Positions 1 to 7,155 of a stretch of 55,941 nucleotides of DNA are shown here, in pieces. The notes below the pieces were generated by a model. It was given only the letters and a program-made list of their open reading frames with translations. It was not told the origin of the DNA and ran no database searches. Location of the stretch: positions 1 to 55,941 of the forward strand of contig CAYWTB010000023.1 in assembly GCA_964461135.1 (NCBI GenBank), in the 5' to 3' direction. The DNA comes from RQOF01 sp964461135. Lineage in GTDB: Bacteria; Calditrichota; Calditrichia; RBG-13-44-9. The translations under genes and the position numbers were made by a program. How positions within the stretch are numbered: the first letter of the stretch is position 1; the number at the start of each line of letters is the position of its first letter.

Positions 1-65
1 TGTTGAATCATGAGTAAACTAACTCTGAAATTAATCTTTTTCAACAAAGGAGGGGTCATATGGCA

Positions 66-1535
66 CTATCTCAATAGCAACATGTTCCGGCTTTCCGAGA
101 AGCGGGTGCCGGTTTTCAATTGATAAAAATAATAGCCGCTGGACACTGCATGACCCGAACTGTTCAAGCTCCGCCACCGAACGTAGTGTCGTCCCGCAGG
201 CAGATAAGTATTTCCCAGAGTGACAACTTCCTTTCCCTGCAGGTCAAAAATCAGGATCTGTACCGGTGCGGGCCGGGAAAGATAAAACGGAATCAGCGTT
301 CCCGCATTAAAAGGATTGGGGTAATTCTGATAGAGTACAAAATTATCCGGTAGAGGCTGCTCAGTAATACCGGTGCTGCTGGCAGTGGGTGAGAATTTAT
401 AGATATATCCGTCAAAAGCACAGATATATAGTTCCTGGTTCTGATCGGTGCCGAAAGAAGAAATACCCAGATTCGTATCTAGCAAAAGGGTGTTTGCTGC
501 AGGTGGAGATCCACTATATTCCAGGGACCAGATGCGCCCGCTTCCGAAATCTGCATAGATATATTTCCCGGTCAACTCCGGGACCCCGGGTCCACGGTAG
601 ACATAACCACCGGTAACAGACTGACCGAGTGAATGACTGTATTCCCACACCGGCATTTCCAGGCCGGTGCTGTCACAGGGCGGTGTACAGGACCAGCTTG
701 AATTGTAACAGTGTGTTCCCTCAAACATGCTCCACCCGTAATTACCACCATTGATAATAATGTCAATCTCCTCCCACAAGTCCTGCCCCACATCGCCCGC
801 CCACAGTAAATTGGTTACGGGATCAAAACTGAATCGCCAGGGATTCCTTAAACCATAGGCGAATATTTCTTCACGGTAACCCTGGCTATTTTCTGCAAAA
901 GGATTGTCGGGAGGAATACCGTAGGGGTTCTGTCCGGAAGACTGATTCACATCAATTCTAAGGATGGCTCCCAGAAGAGTTTCCAGATTCTGGGCATTGC
1001 ACTCCGGATCACCATAGGATCCGCCGTCTCCGGTGGCAATATAGAGGTACCCATCCTGCGGTCCGAAAGCCAGCTGTCCGCCATTATGATTGGAATACGG
1101 CTGGTTGAATTCCAGTATGACCAACTCGCTGTCCGCTTCCGCCAGATTGGGATTTGTCTGAGATACTTTAAAACGTGAAATAACCGTACGGTTGGGTTGT
1201 GTGGCAGTATAATCGACATAAAAATAACCGTTGTTAGCGTAATCCGGATGAAAGGCCAGTCCAAGCAATCCTTGCTCATTACCACTATCATAAACCCGGT
1301 CCGTTATATCAAGAAACGTGGCAGCGGAATCCGCAAGCGGGGAGTTTTCAAATACTTTAATAATCCCCGGCTGTTCCACCACTAACAGTCTGTTACTCTG
1401 ATGCCCGGCCACCTGCAGATCCACAGGCCGTGTGAAAACCAGATTGGGAAAGGCTTTTTCTATCTGAAATTGGCCCCAAGCCAGTGACTGCAGCATTAAT
1501 CCTGTCAGGAAAGCAATAAATAACTTGTAACGCAT
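66..1535 (-). CDS. Secreted PQQ-dependent sugar dehydrogenase (sGDH/aldose sugar dehydrogenase family) with C-terminal sorting domain
   Basis: This 489-residue protein resembles soluble quinoprotein glucose/sorbosone dehydrogenases, which oxidise aldose sugars outside the cytoplasm using PQQ. Residues 1-21 form a signal peptide (cut near AWG/Q). Residues about 30-385 carry family landmarks: EQGLLGLAFHPDY (88-100), HNGGQLAFGP (150-159) with the likely catalytic-base His150, ATGDGG (167-172) and YGLRNPWRFSFD (227-238). A linker leads to residues 400-489, a YQNYPNPFN-type beta-sandwich ending in R, as in type IX secretion sorting or FlgD-like tails of FCB bacteria. The sugar substrate cannot be read from sequence. 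The ATG follows a modest AAGGGA ribosome site. The gene stands alone, divergent from the lipoprotein at 1635. No PQQ synthesis genes are in the window. Confidence 0.88.
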   Translation of the reverse strand: MRYKLFIAFLTGLMLQSLAWGQFQIEKAFPNLVFTRPVDLQVAGHQSNRLLVVEQPGIIKVFENSPLADSAATFLDITDRVYDSGNEQGLLGLAFHPDYANNGYFYVDYTATQPNRTVISRFKVSQTNPNLAEADSELVILEFNQPYSNHNGGQLAFGPQDGYLYIATGDGGSYGDPECNAQNLETLLGAILRIDVNQSSGQNPYGIPPDNPFAENSQGYREEIFAYGLRNPWRFSFDPVTNLLWAGDVGQDLWEEIDIIINGGNYGWSMFEGTHCYNSSWSCTPPCDSTGLEMPVWEYSHSLGQSVTGGYVYRGPGVPELTGKYIYADFGSGRIWSLEYSGSPPAANTLLLDTNLGISSFGTDQNQELYICAFDGYIYKFSPTASSTGITEQPLPDNFVLYQNYPNPFNAGTLIPFYLSRPAPVQILIFDLQGKEVVTLGNTYLPAGRHYVRWRSLNSSGHAVSSGYYFYQLKTGTRFSESRNMLLLR

Positions 1536-1634
1536 ATAAAAATCCCTTATTTTTATTCATTCTCAATAATAATAAATTGATACGAACAATACAAATAATT
1601 TGAATGAATAGACAGATTTAAGAGGAGATGTTTA

Positions 1635-2225
1635 ATGATCCCAAAAATGATGTCCGGTCTTTTTTTAATTCTGATTTTCTTATGGGGTTGCAATTCTTCC
1701 GATAATTCGGGACAGGATAATCAAAAAAACAGTCCTGCCGTTGGGCATTCCGGTACGGAAGTAACTTATGTTACGCCAAAAGCATGGATTTCGGAAACTC
1801 CCCAGTCGTCCATGCGAAAAGCTCAGTATAAATTACCGGGCCGGGATAGCGAAGAGCCGGCCGAACTGGCAGTATTTTTTTTCCCGGGAGAGGGAGGAAG
1901 TGTGGAAGCCAATTTGCAGCGCTGGTATGGCCAGTTTCAGCAACCTGATGGCAGCGAGACATCGGCACATGTGGAAAAAAAGACCGTCAACGTTAATGGC
2001 CTGAATGTGACCGAGGTTTATGTAACAGGCACATATTTAAAAACTCCATCTCCCATGATGAGTGAGCCGGTGGAAGAATTACCGGGATATGCACTGCTGG
2101 CCGCCATTGTGGAAACCAGCAATGGGCCCTGGTTCTTCAAAACCATCGGTCCTCAAAATACCATTGATTACTGGCGGAATGATTTCAATAAATTTGTGCA
2201 GACGTTTAAACTGGCAGGCAATTGA
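1635..2225 (+). CDS. Small lipoprotein of unknown function
   Basis: I do not recognise a named family. The 196-residue product begins with a hydrophobic segment and a lipobox ending LWGC (Cys19), so it is probably a membrane-anchored lipoprotein. After a Ser/Asn/Gln-rich linker comes a compact domain of about 150 residues with motifs such as TPKAWISETPQSSMRKAQY, LAVFFFPGEGG and a C-terminal WRNDFNKFVQTFKL. The alternation of short beta strands and a final helix suggests a small alpha/beta sensor-like or binding domain; that is inference. A good AGAGGAG ribosome site precedes the ATG. It is divergent from the sugar dehydrogenase and followed by a decayed gene on the other strand. Confidence 0.75.
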   Translation: MIPKMMSGLFLILIFLWGCNSSDNSGQDNQKNSPAVGHSGTEVTYVTPKAWISETPQSSMRKAQYKLPGRDSEEPAELAVFFFPGEGGSVEANLQRWYGQFQQPDGSETSAHVEKKTVNVNGLNVTEVYVTGTYLKTPSPMMSEPVEELPGYALLAAIVETSNGPWFFKTIGPQNTIDYWRNDFNKFVQTFKLAGN

Positions 2226-2316
2226 CCGCTAAAAATTTGCCGGAGAAAAAAATCAGATTGATCTTATAGCTTCACCAGTGCAGTATGGTTCTAGAGTATA
2301 TTGAACTCACACCTTT

Positions 2317-2799
2317 CTAGCCGGCTTTAACATCGGAGAGCGGTGGGGTGGGATTTTCCTTTAGTATCGCTGTTTTGGATTCTCCGCCAAATTCTATTCC
2401 CATATCTTTCAGCATTTTGAAAGGTGGTATACCTCCGGCAAAAATGAAAATATAATAATTGTGAATTTCTTTTGTCTGGTCTTTATGATCCAGAAGAATG
2501 CTCCTTTCAGTTATCCTGCTAACCCGGGATTCGAATATTGGATAAATTTTCTTTTTCTTTATCAACTCATTTATGCGGTCTTCATTTTTCTTCTTGATTC
2601 TGAAGAATTTTTCTTTGCGATATGAGACAGTAACGGTATTACCCTGTTGACGTGCCAGACCAATGGCTGCTTCCACGGCACTGTCTCCGCCTCCCACGAC
2701 CAGTAGTTTTGTATTTTGGTAGGACTGGGCATCGATGAGCTGGTAAGAGACCTTTTTAAATAAAAGTTGTGAAGTTGATCTGTTTAAAAATAAGGTTCG
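2317..2799 (-). pseudogene. Decayed fragment of a YpdA/thioredoxin-reductase-like NAD(P)-binding flavoprotein
   Basis: An open frame of about 160 codons, bounded upstream by an in-frame TGA at 2800-2802, encodes only the NAD(P)-binding half of a thioredoxin-reductase-like flavoprotein. It has VVGGGDSAVEAAIGLARQQG and the following TVSYRKEKFFRIKKKN, typical of the group that couples such a reductase to an Fe-S or pyridine-nucleotide module. The open frame continues upstream of the first ATG (2697) with family-like residues (KKVSYQLIDAQSYQN), so that ATG is not a genuine start. The N-terminal FAD-binding domain is absent, and the C-terminus runs into an unrelated tail (PTPPLSDVKAG). I read it as a remnant truncated at both ends. 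No neighbouring frame restores the missing part. Confidence 0.7.
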
Positions 2800-2930
2800 T
2801 CACAAAAATGAGTACCTATAAAATTAGGTAAACGATTATGTTTTTCAACCGGCGAAAATCTGTTTGAGCACTGACTAACAATACTCTTGTTTAAGACCTG
2901 GGCAAGTTTATTTCGCCGGAGGACTTTTTG

Positions 2931-2958
2931 GTTACTTTTTGGTCTGTCAAAAAGTAAC
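2931..2958. repeat. Perfect 11-bp inverted repeat in the gene-free stretch
   Basis: GTTACTTTTTG (2931-2941) and CAAAAAGTAAC (2948-2958) are perfect complements around a 6-nt loop. It is not followed by a clean T-run on either strand, so it is not an obvious terminator. It may be a short dispersed palindromic element or a remnant of mobile DNA flanking the decayed flavoprotein. Confidence 0.6.
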
Positions 2959-3211
2959 AGAGAAAAGACGTTTTCTGTATAGGAAACAAATGATTGTCTT
3001 CAATTCGAATGTGACATCAAAGGGTATCAAATAAATTTTTGAGGAAGGCAAGAAAGGTAACTTATTTTTAACGAACAGCCAGATACGATTCATTAAATTT
3101 GATGAAATATTCATGGTTAAAGATGGATTACTTGTAATCTTTTACGAGTTCAGGTATTCATTATTGTGAAGAGCCAAAAATAAATACTCATCAAACCATC
3201 AATTATTATGA

Positions 3212-3236
3212 CTTTGTATCCTGGTGCCTTTGTGGC
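3212..3236. repeat. Degenerate heptanucleotide-period repeat (short)
   Basis: Read on the minus strand this is about three 7-nt units related to ACAAAGG, CACCAGG and ATACAAA. It resembles the better-preserved 7-bp-period repeats at 36741, 44577 and 46941, but alone it would be too short to call. The rest of 2800-3250 shows only the inverted repeat at 2931 and no gene I can support. Confidence 0.35.
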
Positions 3237-3258
3237 GTTGAATAACTAAGGCTTGAAA

Positions 3259-3322
3259 GTCCCGGGAAGGTACTTTAATGCCCGGAGAAGGGCGTTAGCG
3301 GCGGTGCCTTCCCTGGGTCTGC
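3259..3322 (+). ncRNA. Candidate structured RNA (long stem enclosing a small hairpin)
   Basis: CCCGGGAAGGTAC pairs with GTGCCTTCCCTGGG as a 13-bp stem with one bulged C. It encloses a second hairpin, GCCC-GGAGAA-GGGC. The two non-Watson-Crick pairs are G-U wobbles only if the plus strand is transcribed; on the minus strand they become A-C mismatches, which favours a plus-strand RNA. A terminator-like hairpin with six T follows at 3341-3368. I do not recognise an RNA family, and no convincing promoter is visible. It could also be a dispersed palindromic DNA repeat. Confidence 0.3.
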
Positions 3323-3340
3323 AACCACCTCAGAAAAATA

Positions 3341-3368
3341 AGCCGATATCAGAGCGGCTGAGTTTTTT
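3341..3368 (+). terminator. Terminator-like hairpin, possibly bidirectional
   Basis: AGCCG (3341-3345) and CGGCT (3355-3359) form a 5-bp stem followed by GAG and six T on the plus strand (3363-3368). On the minus strand it is followed by an interrupted T-run (TTATTTTT). It overlaps the last codons of the minus-strand glyoxalase-like lipoprotein gene and could end that gene as well as a plus-strand RNA. Confidence 0.4.
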
Positions 3369-4170
3369 CTCTGATGAAAATCAGCTGATTATCGGGAGAA
3401 ATTACAGCGATACTTCCCGGATAATCCATTTTTTTTGATGGGGCTGTTCTGAATTTAACACCGAGGCTTTTTAATTTATCTTTTACAACGTGTAAATTTT
3501 CGGCAGCATAAGTCAAAGCGATGGTTTTAAAGGAATCAGTTTGATATAATCCTAGGTTAATTTTCCCGTCTGATATACCAATAATGTTAGTGGGTACATC
3601 GGTCTGACCGGTCACTTCAAATCCTACTTTTCTCCAGAAGGACAGTGAAGTTGTAATATCGGGAACCGGAATACTCAGCTCGGTAAATTTTCCGATTATG
3701 AGGGAATCCCTGATGTCAGTCCCGGGCAGTTTCTCGCCTCCTAAATCAATCAGCGTTATGCCAATTCCGCTGGGAGCGGATAAAACAGCAGTCCAGGGGC
3801 GGCCGGCTTCTGACGGAATGTACTGTATGGTGAGACCATTTGACTGCAATATTTCCAGATGGTCCTTGAATTTTTTTTCATAATAGGTTAGGGCAGGAGA
3901 GGGGAAATTGTTTTGGCTTACCATAAAAATATGAAAGCCATCCGATATCATTGCCCAGGGCACAGCTGTGCCGCTATGCACCTCAACCTCTTTGAATCCT
4001 AAAGTTTTATAGAAATTGAGTGAATTGTACAGATTAGATGAAGAGAGTGAAATCTGAACAAAATCCCTGGTTTTTATGACCTGTTCAGCAGACATATCCT
4101 TTTCTTCACGGCTGCAAGTATTTAGCAGAAGGATTGGTAGCAGCATCACCAAAGATACGATTAGTCTCAT
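3349..4170 (-). CDS. Lipoprotein with two glyoxalase/VOC-type domains
   Basis: The 273-residue product has a signal peptide with lipobox LNTC (Cys19), placing it at the cell envelope. Two vicinal-oxygen-chelate (glyoxalase/bleomycin-resistance) modules follow at about 33-150 and 160-270. Each starts with the usual strand and helix (VQISLSSSNLYNSLNFYKTLGF; ELSIPVPDITTSLSFWRKVGFEV, shown here only as landmarks) and ends in a strand reading out substrate or metal contacts (IGITLIDLGG; QLIFIREK). Metal-ligand His/Glu residues are not obviously complete, so it may bind rather than turn over a ligand. An envelope-anchored VOC pair is unusual. GGAG lies 10 nt before the ATG. It is a single gene with its 3' end in a terminator-like hairpin. 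Confidence 0.78.
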   Translation of the reverse strand: MRLIVSLVMLLPILLLNTCSREEKDMSAEQVIKTRDFVQISLSSSNLYNSLNFYKTLGFKEVEVHSGTAVPWAMISDGFHIFMVSQNNFPSPALTYYEKKFKDHLEILQSNGLTIQYIPSEAGRPWTAVLSAPSGIGITLIDLGGEKLPGTDIRDSLIIGKFTELSIPVPDITTSLSFWRKVGFEVTGQTDVPTNIIGISDGKINLGLYQTDSFKTIALTYAAENLHVVKDKLKSLGVKFRTAPSKKMDYPGSIAVISPDNQLIFIREKTQPL

Positions 4171-4377
4171 TTTTTTCTCCGGATTATTTCAGCGAATTTA
4201 AAAAGGGTTTCCTGTTTTCTTAAATATATAAATTAAACAGATGCCGCGTGATACTTTTTTAATTGATTTTGAAAAATTTTATCCCTGAACAGATTATTTT
4301 CTTGAGACGGCTGCGTTTCCACTCTATATTTAAATGGTAATTCAGCTTGCATTGCAAAAAAGATCTTACCCGGGGAT

Positions 4378-5358
4378 GTGTTGAGAAAAACCTTGCGTTC
4401 TTTTTTTGTAATTTTCAGTCTTTTTATCTTATTCCTGCTTATCATATTTATGGTTAATCAGACAGTGCAGATTGTGCAACTGGTTGCATCGGTCCATCCG
4501 TTGCTGGGCAGGCTTGTGGCCTGGATTCTGACGGGAATATATGTTTTGCTGCTGGGAACATTAGTTTTCATGTTTATGCGCCTGCCGAAACCTTTACATC
4601 CACCAGGGGATATTAATTCTCCGGAATTCCCGGAATATCTTGAGAAATTGGGGGTCAGATTATCAAAAAACAGAAATATCCAGGGAAATCCATTATCCAC
4701 GCGCAGAGATATTGAAGCAGCGCTGCAAAGTCTGGATGCTCAGAGTACCCGGATTATCAGAAATCAGGCGGCCCTGGTATTCGTGAGCACAGCCATTTCA
4801 CAATCCGGCAGGCTGGATACCTTTACTGTACTGGGAGCCCAGATCCGTATGGTTTGGCAGATCGCCCGGTTGTATTACCAGCGGCCGGGCCTGCGTGAAC
4901 TGCTCCAACTTTATGCCAATGTAGTAGCTACCGCATTCGTAGCGGGTGAATTGAATGATATTGACGTCAGCCGGCAGATTGAACCCATCGTCTCCAGCGT
5001 GCTGGGTGCATCCATCACCGGATCAATCCCGGGAGTAAACCTGGTGGCCGGAATTATAACCAACTCCCTGTTGAGCGGTTCTGCCAATGCTTATCTCACC
5101 CTGAGGGTGGGAGTAATTGCAAAACAGTACTGTGGCAGTCTTCTGAAAAAAGAAAAAAGTGTGATCAGGAAATCCGCCAGTATTGAAGCGGCTAAAATGC
5201 TGAGCATCATTGTCATGAATTCAGCAGGTATTATTTCACGCTCAATCATTAATGCCGCTCTGAAAAGCCCAGGAAAAATCTCACGTGATATGATACGTTC
5301 CGCCTGGGGGAAGATTTCCAAGCGGGAGAAACCGGCAACGGAATTTCCGACTGAGTGA
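4378..5358 (+). CDS. DUF697 (YcjF-like) inner-membrane protein
   Basis: The 326-residue product starts with two hydrophobic segments (about 8-32 and 45-68), then a soluble linker. Residues about 130-265 match the DUF697 pattern: VSTAISQSGRLDTFTVLG, MVWQIARLYYQRPG, LYANVVATAFVAGEL, and a glycine-rich hydrophobic hairpin around SITGSIPGVNLVAGIITNS. Such domains sit in inner-membrane proteins of unknown mechanism, often beside YcjX-like GTPases; no GTPase gene is adjacent here. The start is GTG at 4378, just after CGGGGAT. The nearby ATG at 4376 is in another frame and stops at once. The gene appears to be alone. Confidence 0.8.
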   Translation: MLRKTLRSFFVIFSLFILFLLIIFMVNQTVQIVQLVASVHPLLGRLVAWILTGIYVLLLGTLVFMFMRLPKPLHPPGDINSPEFPEYLEKLGVRLSKNRNIQGNPLSTRRDIEAALQSLDAQSTRIIRNQAALVFVSTAISQSGRLDTFTVLGAQIRMVWQIARLYYQRPGLRELLQLYANVVATAFVAGELNDIDVSRQIEPIVSSVLGASITGSIPGVNLVAGIITNSLLSGSANAYLTLRVGVIAKQYCGSLLKKEKSVIRKSASIEAAKMLSIIVMNSAGIISRSIINAALKSPGKISRDMIRSAWGKISKREKPATEFPTE

Positions 5359-5591
5359 GAAGTATAGACCTGTTAAATTTATAAATTTTAACACAACGTC
5401 ACCGGGTCATTACCGATAATGATCTTAAAATTTAAAAAAGTACATTTTTCATATTAGCTTTCTTAAAGATTATGTTCTGATTTCCCTTTTTTACTCTACT
5501 CCGGGCCTGATGACCGGTAGTGATGAATTATTCAGGCTAAACGATTGTGTAAAAGTAAAAATCAGTCACAAAAAAGACTAAAGGGGAGCCT

Positions 5592-5981
5592 ATGGAGAAA
5601 ATTAAAGAGTTGTATATCATTATTGAGAACCGGCCAAACTCCGCAGGAGAATTGTTCCGCCTGTTGAAGAAGAAGAATATTTCCATATATGCAGTGGGCC
5701 TGTTTCAGGATACCGCACGTTTATACGTCTCTGATCCTGCAGCGACGCGGCAGATATTGCTGGACAATAATTACGTGGTAGAAGAAAGAGATGTTCTGGA
5801 AATGGAACTCCCTAACCGGCAGGGTGCCTTGATGGAGCTGGCCATGAAGCTGGGGAATGCGGGAATCAACATAGAATATTTATACGGTGCACTCGAACCC
5901 AGTCAGAATAAGGGAACTGTTGTTCTGGAGGTTGATAAACCGGATCTGGCTTTACAGATCTTTAAGAGTCATAAATTCTAA
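5592..5981 (+). CDS. Tandem ACT-domain protein, likely amino-acid-sensing regulator
   Basis: The 129-residue cytoplasmic protein consists of two ACT-type modules, about 5-68 and 70-127. Each shows the hallmark turn after strand 1: NRPNSAGELFRLLKKKNI and NRQGALMELAMKLGNAGI. Stand-alone double-ACT proteins generally bind amino acids or related ligands and modulate enzymes; no catalytic domain is present. The ligand cannot be told. A strong AAAGGGGAG ribosome site precedes the ATG. It is followed by a hairpin terminator at 6037, so it is probably a single-gene unit. Confidence 0.82.
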   Translation: MEKIKELYIIIENRPNSAGELFRLLKKKNISIYAVGLFQDTARLYVSDPAATRQILLDNNYVVEERDVLEMELPNRQGALMELAMKLGNAGINIEYLYGALEPSQNKGTVVLEVDKPDLALQIFKSHKF

Positions 5982-6036
5982 AATCTGTTTTTTTCTCCCT
6001 GTCTGCCTGTTAATAATACCTCATCTGAGACATTAG

Positions 6037-6059
6037 TACCTCATTTGAGGTATTTTTTT
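6037..6059 (+). terminator. Rho-independent terminator after the ACT protein
   Basis: TACCTC (6037-6042) pairs with GAGGTA (6047-6052) across an ATTT loop and is followed by seven T. A partial copy of the 5' arm (ATACCTCATCTGAG) lies just upstream, giving a short direct repeat. Confidence 0.7.
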
Positions 6060-6105
6060 GACATTGATGGTACTATAACTGCCTGAAAAATAACGATTTA
6101 TGTAT

Positions 6106-6122
6106 TTGGCATTTAATGTGCC
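6106..6122 (+). promoter_or_regulatory. Predicted sigma-54 (-24/-12) promoter
   Basis: TTGGCATTTAATGTGCC has GG at 6108-6109 and GC at 6120-6121, exactly 10 nt apart, within TGGCA...TGC, close to the TGGCAC-N5-TTGC consensus. Transcription would start near 6133, about 20 nt before the GTG start at 6152. The operon it would drive encodes an NtrC-type activator with the sigma-54-contact motif, so autoregulation is plausible. Confidence 0.55.
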
Positions 6123-6151
6123 TAATCTGTTGTAAAAAAAGGAGAACTACC

Positions 6152-7096
6152 GTGAAACGTTATTTATTCATCAGTAACATCTGTTTAGTTTTATTTATTG
6201 TTTTTTCGCTGCAGGCGACAGATTTAAAGCATACTTACCGTATCTTTTCCGTGCATGATGGCGAGAACTATTCCCTCGGTGTGGCTGTGGGTGGATTAGC
6301 CGAGGATCTGCAGAAGGAAACCGGTTTGAAGGGTGGTGCCAGGATTGTAGAAGTCTTGCCCCGTAGTGAGGCGGAAAGAATCGGATTGCAGGAAGATGAC
6401 ATTATTGTGAAATTTGACGGGCAGAAAATTTCCTCTCCCCGGAAACTTTATGAAATTTTCTCCGCTATTAAGGAGAAAAAAACTGCAGAGATTACCGTAT
6501 ACCGGGATGGCAAGGAGAAGAAATTCCAGACCGAGCTTGAACCACGAAAGCCTAAGGAAATTAAGGTACACTTTAGAGGCGATGATCTGGATTTAAATTT
6601 AACCGATCTGGATTCAATGCCGCATAATGTACAAAAAGCTTTTGAAGCATTTCATCCGTTTAATGAAAAGGGTGGATTTCTGGGCGTTCTCACTGAAAAC
6701 TTAACTGATCAGTTGAGAAAATTCTTTGATGTGGAGTATGGAGTTCTGGTGGAAGAAGTTGTTAAAGATTCACCGGCGGAAAAAACCGGTTTGCAGGCGG
6801 GGGATGTTATCGTGCAGATTGATGACAGAAAAATTGAGGATACCCAGGACCTCAGGCGTATTCTGGATTATCACAACAGTGGAGATCAGATAACATTGGT
6901 ATTTAACTGCAGGGGAAAAAGAAATGAGGTAAAGATTACACTTGCGAATAAAAAAGGATTAGCCTTCCTGCCTGATGGGATGGACGAGGAAAGAATTATC
7001 CGGATCCCTGAGATTAAAATAGAAGAGGAAAAAATCAGGGATCTCGAAAAGGTAATGAATGATTTTACAATAGATATTGAATTATATGTGATATAA
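6152..7096 (+). CDS. Periplasmic protein with two PDZ domains
   Basis: From the GTG at 6152, which has an AAAGGAG ribosome site, the product has 314 residues. An upstream in-frame ATG at 6116 has no such site and would put a charged, Cys-rich stretch before the signal peptide. Residues 1-23 are a signal peptide. Two PDZ modules follow at about 41-128 (GGARIVEVLPRSEAERIGLQEDD) and 173-265 (GVLVEEVVKDSPAEKTGLQAGD; fragments given as landmarks), each with the DxIxxxDGxxI-type core. No protease domain is present, so it would bind peptides or protein C-termini in the periplasm. It is first in a run with a histidine kinase and a sigma-54 regulator, which suggests a role in sensing envelope state. 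The C-terminal 40 residues are acidic and helical. Confidence 0.82.
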   Translation: MKRYLFISNICLVLFIVFSLQATDLKHTYRIFSVHDGENYSLGVAVGGLAEDLQKETGLKGGARIVEVLPRSEAERIGLQEDDIIVKFDGQKISSPRKLYEIFSAIKEKKTAEITVYRDGKEKKFQTELEPRKPKEIKVHFRGDDLDLNLTDLDSMPHNVQKAFEAFHPFNEKGGFLGVLTENLTDQLRKFFDVEYGVLVEEVVKDSPAEKTGLQAGDVIVQIDDRKIEDTQDLRRILDYHNSGDQITLVFNCRGKRNEVKITLANKKGLAFLPDGMDEERIIRIPEIKIEEEKIRDLEKVMNDFTIDIELYVI

Positions 7097-7155
7097 ATTC
7101 TGATATAAAATCATTTTATTTCAGACTGGAGGTTTCTCTGTATATAAGCATAAAG

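Noticed and set aside
2803..2960. Minus-strand short open frame through the 2931 inverted repeat (containing DRPKSNQK)
   Set aside because: It has no start context, and the sequence is explained by the palindrome; probably not translated.
5359..5420. AT-rich near-palindrome GTTAAATTTATAAATTTTAAC after the DUF697 gene as a terminator
   Set aside because: It is imperfect, has no G/C in the stem and no T-run.
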